A model generated the notes under the pieces. That model did not search any database, was not told the DNA's origin, and saw nothing but the letters and a program-made list of their open reading frames with translations. Positions 11,701-18,201 of a DNA stretch of 64,000 nt are shown here, one piece after another. Origin of the DNA: Actinoplanes regularis (GTDB lineage Bacteria > Actinomycetota > Actinomycetes > Mycobacteriales > Micromonosporaceae); NCBI RefSeq assembly GCF_900188005.1, contig NZ_FZNR01000003.1:558001-622000 (forward strand). The letters run 5' to 3'. The stretch's first letter is position 1; each line of letters begins with the position of its first letter. The translations under genes and the position numbers were made by a program.

Positions 11701-12075
11701 AGCTCGTCGCGTAACGTTGTCGAAGTCAATTCTTACGAGGCCGGCGTTGAGCTGTATAAGGTCCATCGTTATGAGAACAGAAAATCCGTTCCACGCGAGT
11801 ATAAGGAAGCCTGGGAGGAGGCTAAGGAAATCGTGGACGATTTCTGGGAGGATGAGAAGGCGGGCTACCCGGAGTCGACTGTTGAGGTTCGATCCCTTGG
11901 GGCCGTTAAGGAACAGACAAATTGGTGGGCTGTTACAGGGATCGTCGCAGGGGTTGTAGTGGTGGGCACTGGCGTTACTGCCTGCGTACTGTCCGTTGTC
12001 TGCGCCGCAACGGTGGGCGGGGCGGCCGTAGTGACGAGCGTCTTTGTAGCGGAAGACTGGGCATTGGCGGGCTGA
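5752..12075 (+). CDS. Secreted Rhs/YD-repeat polymorphic toxin with PD-(D/E)XK-like C-terminal tip
   Basis: 2107 residues from ATG 5752, one base after the LamG stop. A longer frame from 5626 is rejected because it would run through the upstream gene. The signal peptide is SSLALVLTAGILQG followed by AAAA. YD repeats (YDxxGR-type) fill roughly residues 980-1690, followed by the RHS core (YFTPFGAPRG, LGAREYDPVIGRF, YANNNPTTLTDPTGL). DPTGL at 1837-1841 is the usual self-cleavage boundary. The 266-residue tip contains GGGADIICW, about 12 residues, then WEVKPDNYYG. D1916, E1931 and K1933 fit the D-Xn-ExK core of PD-(D/E)XK nucleases, so a DNase is likely. The tip ends in a hydrophobic stretch (about 2058-2107), which is unusual. 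Its codon use is more AT-rich than the body, as expected for exchanged toxin tips. The core is secure; the nuclease activity is inferred. Confidence 0.9.
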   Translation: MRLSSRRASMHTPRFRRATASSLALVLTAGILQGVAEPAAAAPKSDGATPVSPGKPVKVGEFKTRAVPSIPKVSTKLPNGKWPRGGTAHVPVGNSPLEVGGIKIRISASAKKAGRPADGVTTESRVPSRAARVEVFDQARSRALGVDGVVLKVDAKQNSEQPQRLAMTVGYENVANMYGGDYGARLTLVRLPGCAEGGAACTERKSVTASNDAQAKTVTADVTAAAGDLFALEAEDSSSQGDYAATSLSPSSQWSVSANSGAFAWSYPFTVPPVPGGLKPTVTINYSSQAVDGRTSASNNQSSWIGEGFSYDPGYIERRYRPCSEDGHKDVSDLCYARNAVSISIAGQSGELVQDDESGEWRVAKDDGSKIEYLSDKSIANGDDNGEYWRVTSGDGTQYWFGRNRLPGWTDGKTETQSTWTVPVYGDDDKEPCKADTFADSVCDQAWRWNLDYVVDPHGNAMSFFYEKEKNAYALAGKTDVVGRAYDRGGYLKYIDYGQRAGAVYSAGLAPARVAFTPKERCIVSDAACAANKLTADTATNWPDTPFDRNCAVGTKCKKEQKSPSFWSRVRLQEVTTQIKASATTYEDVQKWTITHSFTDNGDGSYSLWPYQITHTGLAGDDITLPTTDLGPMLLANRIDDRGNKPDGFSPLVRPRLATIDTESGGHTFVDYADPDCSPTDVPAVGKSTRRCFPVKWNPPGYEEPITDWFYKYVVEETKVSDPTGGGDQMVVHYDYVGDAGWHYSAADGVTADKFRTWSDWRGYQHVKITSGDGAVMPARSDVFYLRGLDGDKNPDGGTYDVSVTDSTDKKYTDRDEYSGLLLETIVYDGADIVSKKITEPWAAEVATDQYATGTEKYTWGSLRAWVARTSVTRGYVATPEGWRTMRSTETFDPKAGRVTQFDDQGDTSIADDDRCTTTKYADNTEKWMRTYISEVVVVAAACGADYDPATRTVSATQTYYDQSTVLGELTGAGNTTRTDRLEEHTASGSKFMTASTAAFDDYGRVKAATDAEGKTTTTTYTTTNGLTTRIDTENALKQGTTWVRYAPQWGLPIEQVDLNGKTNVHAYDSLGRIIKVWLPDRRSTNSPSLVYTYVYSKDKASFVRTDKITNSGSYRSEYQIYDALMRTRQKQTVGPDGGRLVNDVFYNGSGAVRRSTDPYYTTGKPDGVLLDENTIRTGDTDGATNVVYDGANRVTAEIFTVAGDERWRTVTRHLGDRVEVDPPQGGTPTTTFQDVRGNTTEVRNYRNAARTNGYDRIRYEYSVQGQVTKVTDQAGNKYEHFYDLLGRQKRTIDPDAGTTEYRYDKMGRITWVKDGRGQRMTTTYDALGRRTATYEGDDDKGTKLLAWTWDRYYKGQLSYSQRFDGANAYSIIFPTRDDMYRPTVTRYSIPTSEDKLAGTYSFTTTYNPDGTVQANGMPAAGDLPAETVVSKYDDNQRRTTVTGTLGTGASIPYVTSTLYSYTGQVQKISMSMGTDTVAELTSKWERGTGRLKTATTKARRAGVLEESTSLSYTYDDSGNVLSLADAPATGQHDVQCFSYDLLGRLTDAWASGTTATNPCASTPEEGATFDGPAPYWQSYTYDAAGSRRTEILHAVSGGANIERTYRYPDANTDQPKTLASIDTKIGNVVTTQRFEYDDAGNTIARAGATAEQALTWNAEGRVAEINEGTKRTTFQYDADGGRILRKDPDATTLYLPGTELRLDAKTKAITGTRTLDLGSGAKAVRTVKGVNFMTDNHQGTAITTIDGQTGATERRYFTPFGAPRGTGTAGATSWPDEKSFVGGTADPSTGLVHLGAREYDPVIGRFISPDPIVDYTDPQQMHGYSYANNNPTTLTDPTGLRPDLPGDQGVKIMNQQAAIRANTTRGKNNTPAHDTATALRIRNLKLNEARFRAQNGNQPLRVSSDYADHMGGGADIICWNCKTGEVWVWEVKPDNYYGQTQGPKDVDKHIENVKSDPRAANKLVIRGPLGAFIPPTDFGEDMSSSRNVVEVNSYEAGVELYKVHRYENRKSVPREYKEAWEEAKEIVDDFWEDEKAGYPESTVEVRSLGAVKEQTNWWAVTGIVAGVVVVGTGVTACVLSVVCAATVGGAAVVTSVFVAEDWALAG

Positions 12076-12076
12076 C

Positions 12077-12967
12077 GTGACAAACGATCCGATGGAACAG
12101 GCCGTGCATATCCTGACCTCGCTGCATGTGGGGGATGATCCAGGCGGTGCGGCGACTGTGGCCCGACGGTGGTTCGAGCTGGGCTGGGAGCTGCTTGGCG
12201 GACAGTTGCGGGCGATGGTCGACGGGGACGATCCGGTCCTGGCCGGAGTCGTGGCGCCGCGCGGCTTCGTGACGTCTATGGGGGCCGGCACATCGCTTTC
12301 CTACGCGGAGGGGCAGTGGCACCAGTTCGTGGCTGAGCTTGATCGACTGCCCGATGCGTTGTTCGAAGTCAGCCCCTTGATCCCCGCGGCGAGACCGGAG
12401 TTTGAGTGGCGCAGGGCGGCGCACTTTGAATCGCCCTACTTCATGTCAATGCGGCTGGACCGCTATGAGCCGGACGTGGTGAACTTGGTTTTGAAGTCCC
12501 GTCACGAGCTGCTGTTCGACGGCGGGGCGGGGGAGTCGCGGATAATCGCATTCCTGGAGGACCTAGTGTCGATCCGGGCGGTTGACTATGCGGAGGTCAC
12601 GTATGGGCACGGCGGCGGTGAGCACACGATGCAGGAGCGGGACCTGGGTTTGTCACCGTTCAAGTCGTTGCCGGAGGCGAGGTCGGTGTTACGCGGCTTT
12701 GCGTGGGTGACGGTGATTCCGGCCGGCATCGCGGCACGACTTGGCGGGGCTGAGGCGTTGGCCGCGACGGGTGCGTTCTTCCGGGTGAAGGCATTGCCGC
12801 ACGGTGAAGTGTGGCTGCAAGCGACGGAACACTTCGACGACTGGAACGACGAGGCAGCAGCCAAGGTGTTTCCGGTGCTGACACCCTTCCTGCCAGCGGG
12901 CACAATGCCGCTGGCCTACCGGTACTCCAGCGACTCTGTCCGAGCTGGCAACGTCGGTAAGCGGTAA
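12077..12967 (+). CDS. Probable immunity protein to the Rhs toxin
   Basis: 296 residues from GTG 12077, one base after the rhs stop, so translationally coupled. It has no signal peptide and no membrane segment, so it is cytoplasmic. Recognisable stretches are RGFAWVTVIPAGIAARLGG (about 215-233) and EVWLQATEHFDDWND (about 252-266). The length and the tryptophan/glycine-rich C-terminal half recall type VI-style immunity proteins of the DUF3396 group, but I cannot confirm membership. Position directly after a polymorphic toxin tip is the strongest argument for immunity. Which activity it blocks (the nuclease or the membrane segment) cannot be read from the sequence. Confidence 0.7.
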   Translation: MTNDPMEQAVHILTSLHVGDDPGGAATVARRWFELGWELLGGQLRAMVDGDDPVLAGVVAPRGFVTSMGAGTSLSYAEGQWHQFVAELDRLPDALFEVSPLIPAARPEFEWRRAAHFESPYFMSMRLDRYEPDVVNLVLKSRHELLFDGGAGESRIIAFLEDLVSIRAVDYAEVTYGHGGGEHTMQERDLGLSPFKSLPEARSVLRGFAWVTVIPAGIAARLGGAEALAATGAFFRVKALPHGEVWLQATEHFDDWNDEAAAKVFPVLTPFLPAGTMPLAYRYSSDSVRAGNVGKR

Positions 12968-13103
12968 AGGCAGGGGCGGGAGATCTTGCAAGCATGGATT
13001 TCCCGCCCGTGCCCGTATATTCCCGTTGGGAAAGCAACGAAGGTCGAGGCGCGGGGCGCGCGTGTCCTACTGATCAGTTGCCGGCTCCTGCTTCCCCGGC
13101 TGG

Positions 13104-13283
13104 GTGGCGGTCGTCATTCAACGAGAGCCGCTGGCGGCCCTGGCCGGCATCGCCGTAATCGCGACGCTCGTGCCGTCCCTGCCGCTCAGCACGCCGCCGA
13201 CCCTGCGGTCGATCCCCGGATCGATCGCCGCTCCGTGGCTCCGCTCGCCGGCAGACCGACTGGCTGACTCATGCGTGGGGTGA
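13104..13283 (+). CDS. Possible small hydrophobic protein or gene fragment
   Basis: 59 codons from GTG 13104 with strongly G/C-ending codons. The product has one hydrophobic stretch (LAALAGIAVIATLVPSLPL) followed by a Pro/Ser-rich tail. There is no clear ribosome-binding site and no recognised family. It could be the surviving end of a larger membrane protein gene or a chance open frame in high-GC DNA. Confidence 0.25.
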   Translation: MAVVIQREPLAALAGIAVIATLVPSLPLSTPPTLRSIPGSIAAPWLRSPADRLADSCVG

Positions 13284-13361
13284 CCCGAGGCGGATCGCGG
13301 GGACGGCCGGAGTGACGCGATATTCGCTCATCTCGGCAAGTCCCCGTGACAAAACGCACAG

Positions 13362-13634
13362 GTGAGGCCACCGGTTAGCGATAGGTCGTCCGATGGGAAG
13401 ACCGATAGGCGAGGCGATCAGCAGGACGACCGGCACTGCGACGCGCCCACGGAGAGCCGTGAACGATCGGCTGTCGCGCACCGTAGCGGGGCGAGAGACC
13501 ATGATCTTGCCTATCGGGCGCACGAACGAGCGGCTGCGAACGATTCAGAGAATGTGGCCAGCCACCGGCAGGAAGCGGAGCGGCGTCGCGTCGAGGCGGA
13601 AAGTGCCAGGCGTGAAGCGGACGCCGATACCTAA
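13362..13634 (+). CDS. Possible small charged coiled-coil protein
   Basis: 90 codons from GTG 13362. The C-terminal half (YRAHERAAANDSENVASH, then RQEAERRRVEAESARREA) is Ala/Glu/Arg-rich with heptad-like spacing and resembles small actinobacterial helical proteins. The N-terminal half looks like translated non-coding DNA, so only part may be real. Function unknown; low confidence. Confidence 0.25.
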   Translation: MRPPVSDRSSDGKTDRRGDQQDDRHCDAPTESRERSAVAHRSGARDHDLAYRAHERAAANDSENVASHRQEAERRRVEAESARREADADT

Positions 13635-14068
13635 ACCGACGTCGCTCAGGGCCACACCGTCGATCACTCAGAGCGACGGCATGATTAGCCATCCCTGGGA
13701 AATGCAACACCGGCCGATGACACTGAACCTCGGGAGGCGCTGCGTCGCAGTGGCGCAGGTCCGCGCGACCAACCAGGTGAGCCGTGGTCCTACGCAGTTT
13801 ATGAAAGATCTACGCTGAGTGATGTCCGGCCCTCGCCCACGACGTGTATCGCGAGTCTCGGACCGCTAAGTCCACTCTAGTCCCAGCCGGTTGTGCTGGT
13901 CATTACTGGTTGTTTTCGGTTGCTGGTGAATGAGGCATTTATCTGGGCCTGTCGATGGGAAGCTTTGAGAAGGGGGCGGAAAGCCTGTCGACGGCTCTGG
14001 GGGATCCTGGGCAAATCCTGGTTCGAAGGCCTGGGAGTCGAGTTTTCGCAGTTCAGAGCTGGTGTGAT

Positions 14069-14089
14069 CGTAGATCACCCAGATCTACG
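14069..14089. other. Inverted repeat at the island/acyl-CoA dehydrogenase junction, candidate attachment core
   Basis: CGTAGATC, five bases (ACCCA), GATCTACG: a perfect 8-bp inverted repeat spanning the breakpoint where homology to acyl-CoA dehydrogenase begins. The geometry of short arms and a 5-base spacer resembles a tyrosine-recombinase core site. The right arm belongs to the dehydrogenase codons for Gln-Ile-Tyr. No second copy was noticed in the window. Confidence 0.3.
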
Positions 14090-14145
14090 AAGGCACCAAC
14101 CAGGTGCAGCGGATCGTGATGGCCCGGCAGCTCCTGAAGGGCTAG
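14074..14145 (+). pseudogene. 3' remnant of an acyl-CoA dehydrogenase gene
   Basis: 23 codons and a stop encode ITQIYEGTNQ followed by VQRIVMARQLLKG. This is the highly conserved C-terminus of acyl-CoA dehydrogenases, where the EGTNQ loop contacts FAD. The in-frame codon just upstream is TAG, and nothing upstream resembles the rest of the family (about 360 residues are missing). The original terminator follows at 14,174. The fragment shows that the accessory DNA to the left replaced or displaced a fatty-acid oxidation gene. Confidence 0.85.
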
Positions 14146-14173
14146 AAACGGCTGTTTCCGCAGCTCAGAAGCG

Positions 14174-14203
14174 AAGTGGCCGGGTGCTTGCGTCCGGCCA
14201 CTT
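14174..14203 (+). terminator. Rho-independent-like terminator after the acyl-CoA dehydrogenase remnant
   Basis: A perfect 10-bp stem, AAGTGGCCGG (14174-14183) and CCGGCCACTT (14194-14203), with a 10-base loop, followed by TCTGTTCT. It probably also stops read-through from the convergent gene at 14229. Confidence 0.8.
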
Positions 14204-14228
14204 TCTGTTCTCCTGATTGCATCGCGTG

Positions 14229-15296
14229 CTACTTCGGTCCTTCGTTGTTGAACACGGTGACCGTGGCCCGGTGCTGGAGGGTGGAGATGAGAGCAAGAGT
14301 CGACTCGGCGCCCTGGTTCAGGTTGGGTCCGTGCGGGGTCAGCCCGTCATAGCCACCGCCGGTTGCCGGGTCCCACATGACCTGCCCGCCGTCGTTGTCA
14401 CCGAGGAACCAGGCGATGGACTGGCGTACCGCCGCGTACCAGATCTGACCGCCCGTGATGGTGGCGGCGGTGGCGCAGGCGTCGGCCAGCGCCGCCACCT
14501 CGATCGGTTGCTGGTCGTGCCGCAGCCTAGGGGTGTCGCGTTGCCACCCCGCTGACGGCAGGACCGACAGGTGGCCGTCGCTGGTCTGGATGTCCAGCAG
14601 CCATTTCAGCATCCGCAGGCCGGCGGCCAGGGCCGGTGGGTTGTCGAGAAGGTCGCCGGCGACGATGACGGCTTCGGCGAGCGCGGCATTGGCGTACGTG
14701 AGCTGTTGCTGTGGCCAGGGCCAGCGTGGATCGGGATCCGGAGGCCCGATCGTCGTTGCGGCGTCGGCGAGAAGGGCGGCGGCCGGTTCGTTGCCGGGGT
14801 CGGCGCGCAGCAGTTCGGCGGCGCCCAGCGCGGCGAATGCCATTGCCCGCGGCGCGACGGCTCGGCGGGAGGCTCCTCGGGTGAAAGCGAGCAGGGCTTC
14901 CTGGCGGATCCACGGAACCGGGTAGCGGGCAGCGGCGGTCCCGAGGCCCCAGAGGGCACGCCCCCACCAGTCCCCTAGACCGGGCTGATCGGTCCAGGTC
15001 CGGTTGAACCCGAGCCGATTGTGGAAGGCGCCATGGGCGTTCTGGGCGTGGGCGAGAAAGGCCAGATAGCGTTCCGCGAGCCGCATCACCTCGGCGGAGG
15101 GGTCGGGCTCGCGGCTGGCGACCACGAGGCCCCGGGCGACGTCGTCGGTGCAGTAGCCGTGCTCGCGGCGGACGGTGGCGTGCCGGGCATGTTCGAACAG
15201 GCCGGTGTCGTCGGTGAGCCGTGCCAGGTGTGCGAAGGAGGGAGCCGGAACGGTCCAGCCGGCTGTCGGCGCCGGCACGGTAGCCCTGACGGTCAT
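14229..15296 (-). CDS. (alpha/alpha)6-barrel glycosidase-like protein paired with a glycosyltransferase
   Basis: 355 residues from ATG 15296, whose ATGA overlaps the stop of the upstream glycosyltransferase; the frame open to 15380 has no reason to be used. Features include the N-terminal FAHLARLTDDTGLFEHA and HGYCTDDVARGL, repeated helix-rich segments, FHNRLGFNRTW, DWWGRALWGLG, and C-terminal YDGLTPHGPNLNQGAES. The pattern of paired helices with Trp/Gly turns fits a six-hairpin-barrel glycosidase. In many actinobacteria such a protein follows a GT4 glycosyltransferase, suggesting joint work on one polysaccharide. Substrate and catalytic residues cannot be assigned. Confidence 0.75.
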   Translation of the reverse strand: MTVRATVPAPTAGWTVPAPSFAHLARLTDDTGLFEHARHATVRREHGYCTDDVARGLVVASREPDPSAEVMRLAERYLAFLAHAQNAHGAFHNRLGFNRTWTDQPGLGDWWGRALWGLGTAAARYPVPWIRQEALLAFTRGASRRAVAPRAMAFAALGAAELLRADPGNEPAAALLADAATTIGPPDPDPRWPWPQQQLTYANAALAEAVIVAGDLLDNPPALAAGLRMLKWLLDIQTSDGHLSVLPSAGWQRDTPRLRHDQQPIEVAALADACATAATITGGQIWYAAVRQSIAWFLGDNDGGQVMWDPATGGGYDGLTPHGPNLNQGAESTLALISTLQHRATVTVFNNEGPK

Positions 15297-16432
15297 GCGC
15301 TGGCCACGGTGACGGGGTGGGCATCGGCGCCGACGAGTGTTGCGGCGAGTTCGTGGTACCGCCGGGCAACCGCGGGCCACCGCAGCGCCGGTTCGGCGTG
15401 ACCGCTGCGTTCGCGCAGGGTGGCGACCAGGTCGGGCTTGGTGAGGAGTCTCCTGATGGCAGTCGCGAGAGCTGCCGGGTTCTTGTGGGGTACGAGCAGG
15501 CCGGGTCCGTCGGTGAGCAGTTCCACCGCGTGCGGGAACGCGGTCGCGACGACCGGGATCCGTGCCGCCACGGCCTCGACGAGGACGCCCGAGGTGACCT
15601 GCTCGATGGAGTCGTACGGCAGCACGACGACATCGGCGGAGCGAATGATCTCCCCGAGTGCCGCCTCGTCGAGGTAGGCCGACTCGTAGCGCACGTTCTG
15701 CGCGATGCCGAGTGCGGCGCCGAGCCGGTGCAGACCCGCCCGGTACGCCTCGCCGTGGAGTTCAGCGACCTTGGGATGTGTCCGGCCCGCCACGGTGTAG
15801 ACGGGCGCGGGCTTGAGGTTCTGCAGCAGCGCCAGGCCGCGCAGCGCCCATTCGATGCCCTTGCCTGGTCCCAACAGGCCCCAGGTGAGCAGGTGCGGCT
15901 GCGAGTTCCGGCGGCTCGGTGGGCCGGCGTAGTCGGAGGCGCCGTGCGGAATTACGGAGACCTTCGTGGCGTCTACGGCGTAGCCGAGCAGCAGCCGGTC
16001 GCGCGCGGCCCTGGTGATGGTCACGACCGCGTCGGCGGCAGCGACGATCTGCTCGAGCAGTGACTTCTGGCTCGGGGTGGGATGCGTCAGCACGGTGTGC
16101 AGGACGACAAGGCTCGGCACGGTGAGCCGCCGGAGCACGGACAGGACCTCTCCGCCGTCGCGGCCGGGGTAGATGCCGTACTCGTGCTGGACGACAGCGA
16201 TGTCGAAATTGTTCAGCGCCTCGGCGCTGTCGCGCCAGCCGGCCGGTGTCGTGGTCATCCAGGTGTGCACCACCCCGGGCACGGCGGTGGGGTCGTCGCC
16301 ATGCGCCGCGACCCGTACGACGCCGCCGGGCATGCCGGCCTTGCCGAGGTGGGTGGCAAGCGCGGAGTTGAAGGTCGCCAGGCCGCAGCGGGTAGGCGGG
16401 TGAGTGCTGAGAAATCCGAATCTGATGGTCAT
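15293..16432 (-). CDS. Glycosyltransferase family 4
   Basis: 379 residues, a normal GT4 length, with two Rossmann-type halves (GT-B). The N-terminal motif is GFLSTHPPTRCGLATFN. The centre carries HGASDY and a GLLGPGKGIEWALRG segment, with a nucleotide-sugar site around SADVVVLPYDSIEQVTSGVL and EAVAARIPVVATAFPHAVEL (EX7E-like Glu residues). It transfers a sugar from an activated donor to an unknown acceptor in the cytoplasm. It is the first gene of a two-gene unit with the glycosidase-like protein, joined by an ATGA overlap. Confidence 0.88.
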   Translation of the reverse strand: MTIRFGFLSTHPPTRCGLATFNSALATHLGKAGMPGGVVRVAAHGDDPTAVPGVVHTWMTTTPAGWRDSAEALNNFDIAVVQHEYGIYPGRDGGEVLSVLRRLTVPSLVVLHTVLTHPTPSQKSLLEQIVAAADAVVTITRAARDRLLLGYAVDATKVSVIPHGASDYAGPPSRRNSQPHLLTWGLLGPGKGIEWALRGLALLQNLKPAPVYTVAGRTHPKVAELHGEAYRAGLHRLGAALGIAQNVRYESAYLDEAALGEIIRSADVVVLPYDSIEQVTSGVLVEAVAARIPVVATAFPHAVELLTDGPGLLVPHKNPAALATAIRRLLTKPDLVATLRERSGHAEPALRWPAVARRYHELAATLVGADAHPVTVASA

Positions 16433-16543
16433 GTGCCGTACCTTCCAGTCGTCGGCGCCGCCGCGGATGACGCGTCGGCTGTCCTCACGCGGTGACGGCG
16501 CCGGACCCTGCCAGCGTGTGTGGCGGGTGCCGCTGGAACTTGG

Positions 16544-16804
16544 CTACAGATACTGACCGGTGTCCTCGCTGTCCTGCCTTGCCACTCGCACAGACACCAC
16601 GTTGGCCAGATTGACGAGTACGGCGTTCTCGCCGGCCTCCCGGTTGTATCTGGCCCGGGTCAGGATCAAGGTGCGCCGCTCATCCAAGGCCCGGGAAACC
16701 GCCTCGACTGCCTCTTTCGGGCTCGCGAAATCTTGGGTAAGCACCGACACGTCCTCACCGCCGACCGGGTGCAACCTAATGATCAATTCAGGATTTTCCG
16801 GCAC
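16544..16804 (-). CDS. Small conserved hypothetical protein, 86 residues
   Basis: GTG start at 16804, chosen because GAAGGAG lies 6 nt upstream; the longer frame to 17254 has no such signal and contains the DUF5994 relic in another frame. The product (ENPELIIRLHPV, FASPKEAVEAVSRALDE, RRTLILTRARYN, AVLVNLANVVSVRVA) is mixed alpha/beta and cytoplasmic. The pattern resembles small actinobacterial proteins of unknown function near DUF5994 genes. No catalytic residues are evident. Confidence 0.7.
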   Translation of the reverse strand: MPENPELIIRLHPVGGEDVSVLTQDFASPKEAVEAVSRALDERRTLILTRARYNREAGENAVLVNLANVVSVRVARQDSEDTGQYL

Positions 16805-16842
16805 GATCAGCTCCTTCCGGGAGCAGCCAAAGCCCGTCTCGG

Positions 16843-17040
16843 TCACTGCCCTGATGGGTCCAGCAGGGCCTGGGTGGAGTGGGTGACGGTGCCGCGGCGG
16901 TCTCCCGCGGTGGCGACCGGCGCGGGGAGTTCGGCCGCGAAGTCTGTAGGGCGCTGCCACCATTCGCCATTCAGCACAGCGGGCCGGGGCGAGGCCGATT
17001 TCATTTTCGGTCTCAATGAGCCTGTGGCGGCAGGTGTCAT
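16843..17040 (-). pseudogene. Truncated DUF5994-family gene
   Basis: 65 codons matching only the N-terminal half of the intact DUF5994 protein at 17489-17938: LRPKMKSASPRPAVLNGEWW against LRLDPHPARTNTLDGAWW, then FAAELPAPVATAGDRRGTVT against ASELPSLVETLGERRGKIT. The frame stops after LLDPSGQ, where the intact paralogue continues for about 70 more residues. The start ATG overlaps the stop of the small upstream frame (ATGA). A GGAAGG lies upstream, so it may still be translated. Confidence 0.65.
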
Positions 17041-17282
17041 CGCGATTTGCGTCCTTCCAATGACGAGGCGACCGGCTCGTCAAGGGAAAAATCCTGGCTG
17101 GCGGGCCGGTCGTCGTGCTCGCCAATAAAACCCAGCGGACGGTCACACGGCGGCACGTCGTGTCGCTGCCGTGGACGATTTCGGGCACCCTTGAATATTG
17201 CAATAAGACAGGTGCCATCGCTGAAAAACGATTCCCTGGGGCCCAACGTAGCACGCAATTGTTGATCGAAGCCGATCGCCAT
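17037..17282 (-). CDS. Possible small protein upstream of the DUF5994 remnant
   Basis: 81 codons from ATG 17282, ending in an ATGA overlap with the truncated DUF5994 frame. Sequence pieces: AIGFDQQLRATLGPRESFF, SDGTCLIAIFKG. Third positions are less GC-rich than in neighbouring genes and there is no strong ribosome-binding site. The translational-coupling geometry is the main argument for it; it may be a decayed gene. Function unknown. Confidence 0.3.
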   Translation of the reverse strand: MAIGFDQQLRATLGPRESFFSDGTCLIAIFKGARNRPRQRHDVPPCDRPLGFIGEHDDRPASQDFSLDEPVASSLEGRKSR

Positions 17283-17466
17283 GATGCGGGATGGTGCCGA
17301 ACAGGCTTCCAAAATCCCTTCCAACGGAGAACCGGGCGATGAGCGCAGACGTCCTACCGGCCTTCGTGCTGGCTGCGCCCGCTGTGGTTGGCCACCACAA
17401 CCTGGCCCAATGATCAGCTACGTTCCGCTCTATGACTGACGCCGCATAGTCACGAATAGCCTGGTT
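17283..17466. other. Intergenic, nothing recognised
   Basis: Lower-GC spacer between the possible small frame at 17037-17282 and the terminator hairpin at 17467. I see no gene or clear promoter in it. Confidence 0.4.
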
Positions 17467-17495
17467 CGCCTGATCGGGTTTACCGCGATCAGGCG
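17467..17495 (-). terminator. Hairpin at the 3' end of the DUF5994 gene
   Basis: CGCCTGATCG (17467-17476) and CGATCAGGCG (17486-17495) form a perfect 10-bp stem overlapping the stop codon at 17489-17491. There is no T-run on the minus side, so it may act as a weak terminator or an mRNA end. Confidence 0.5.
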
Positions 17496-17938
17496 TATTC
17501 GATCTCGGCGATCAGCTCGGGAGTGTGGCGTTTGTCGGTGGGGTCCGCTGCGGCGGCTGACATGGTGTCGGCCGAGGCCTGGCTCGCGTCGGGCGGGACG
17601 ACCAGCAGATCGAAGCGGTCTTCCCCGAATTCGTTGATGATGGTGATCAATCCGGCCGGTTGGGACGTGTACCAGCCGAGCCGCACCGCCTGGCGGCCGC
17701 CGCCGGCCCGTTGGGGATGCGGGAGGTCCCATTCGGTGGAGTTCAGAAGCACGTGCGTGATCTTGCCTCGGCGTTCGCCCAGGGTCTCGACCAGGCTGGG
17801 GAGTTCGCTGGCCGCGTTCGTCGAGCGGGGCCACCAGGCGCCGTCGAGGGTGTTGGTCCGGGCGGGGTGCGGGTCCAGCCGCAGGCGTACAGCGTCATCC
17901 GGTGCTCGTGCTGCCGGGACTCGGGTGCTCTGGTTCAT
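17489..17938 (-). CDS. DUF5994 family protein
   Basis: 149 residues. Family signatures are LRLDPHPARTNTLDGAWWPR near residue 20, SELPSLVETLGERRG, LLNSTEWD, GGGRQAVRLGWYTSQPAGLI and FGEDRFDLLVVPP. It is soluble and cytoplasmic. This actinobacterial family has no assigned biochemical role, and members often occur in several copies with STAS/HATPase regulatory genes, as here. The intact copy contrasts with the truncated one 450 bases downstream on the same strand. Confidence 0.8.
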   Translation of the reverse strand: MNQSTRVPAARAPDDAVRLRLDPHPARTNTLDGAWWPRSTNAASELPSLVETLGERRGKITHVLLNSTEWDLPHPQRAGGGRQAVRLGWYTSQPAGLITIINEFGEDRFDLLVVPPDASQASADTMSAAAADPTDKRHTPELIAEIEYA

Positions 17939-18201
17939 GACAATGCCTCTCGTTGGAGGGCATCTGCGTCATTGAGAGGTGGGCGCGACCTGCGCCTCGT
18001 CGGAAAAACGTAGAGATGCCGGTGTCTCCCTCATGGTACGCGCATCAGGGCCGGCAGCGCGTGCCGCCGGGGGCGGCTTTGTCAACGGCGCCGGCCCGGT
18101 CGGCGCGTTGACGAGGCTGGCCCGTCCAGAGCCGGCCCAGGCGGCACAGCCACCGTGCGCGCGGCGAAAGCCTCAAGCCATTCCAGCGGCCCGGCCGGCA
18201 C

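Larger units (their letters stand above)
12968..14073. other. Gene-poor island tail
   Basis: Over 1 kb without a confident gene between the immunity gene and the acyl-CoA dehydrogenase relic. Two short frames with coding-like third positions are annotated separately with low confidence. The rest shows mixed base composition and stop codons in all frames, consistent with decayed accessory DNA. Confidence 0.5.
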
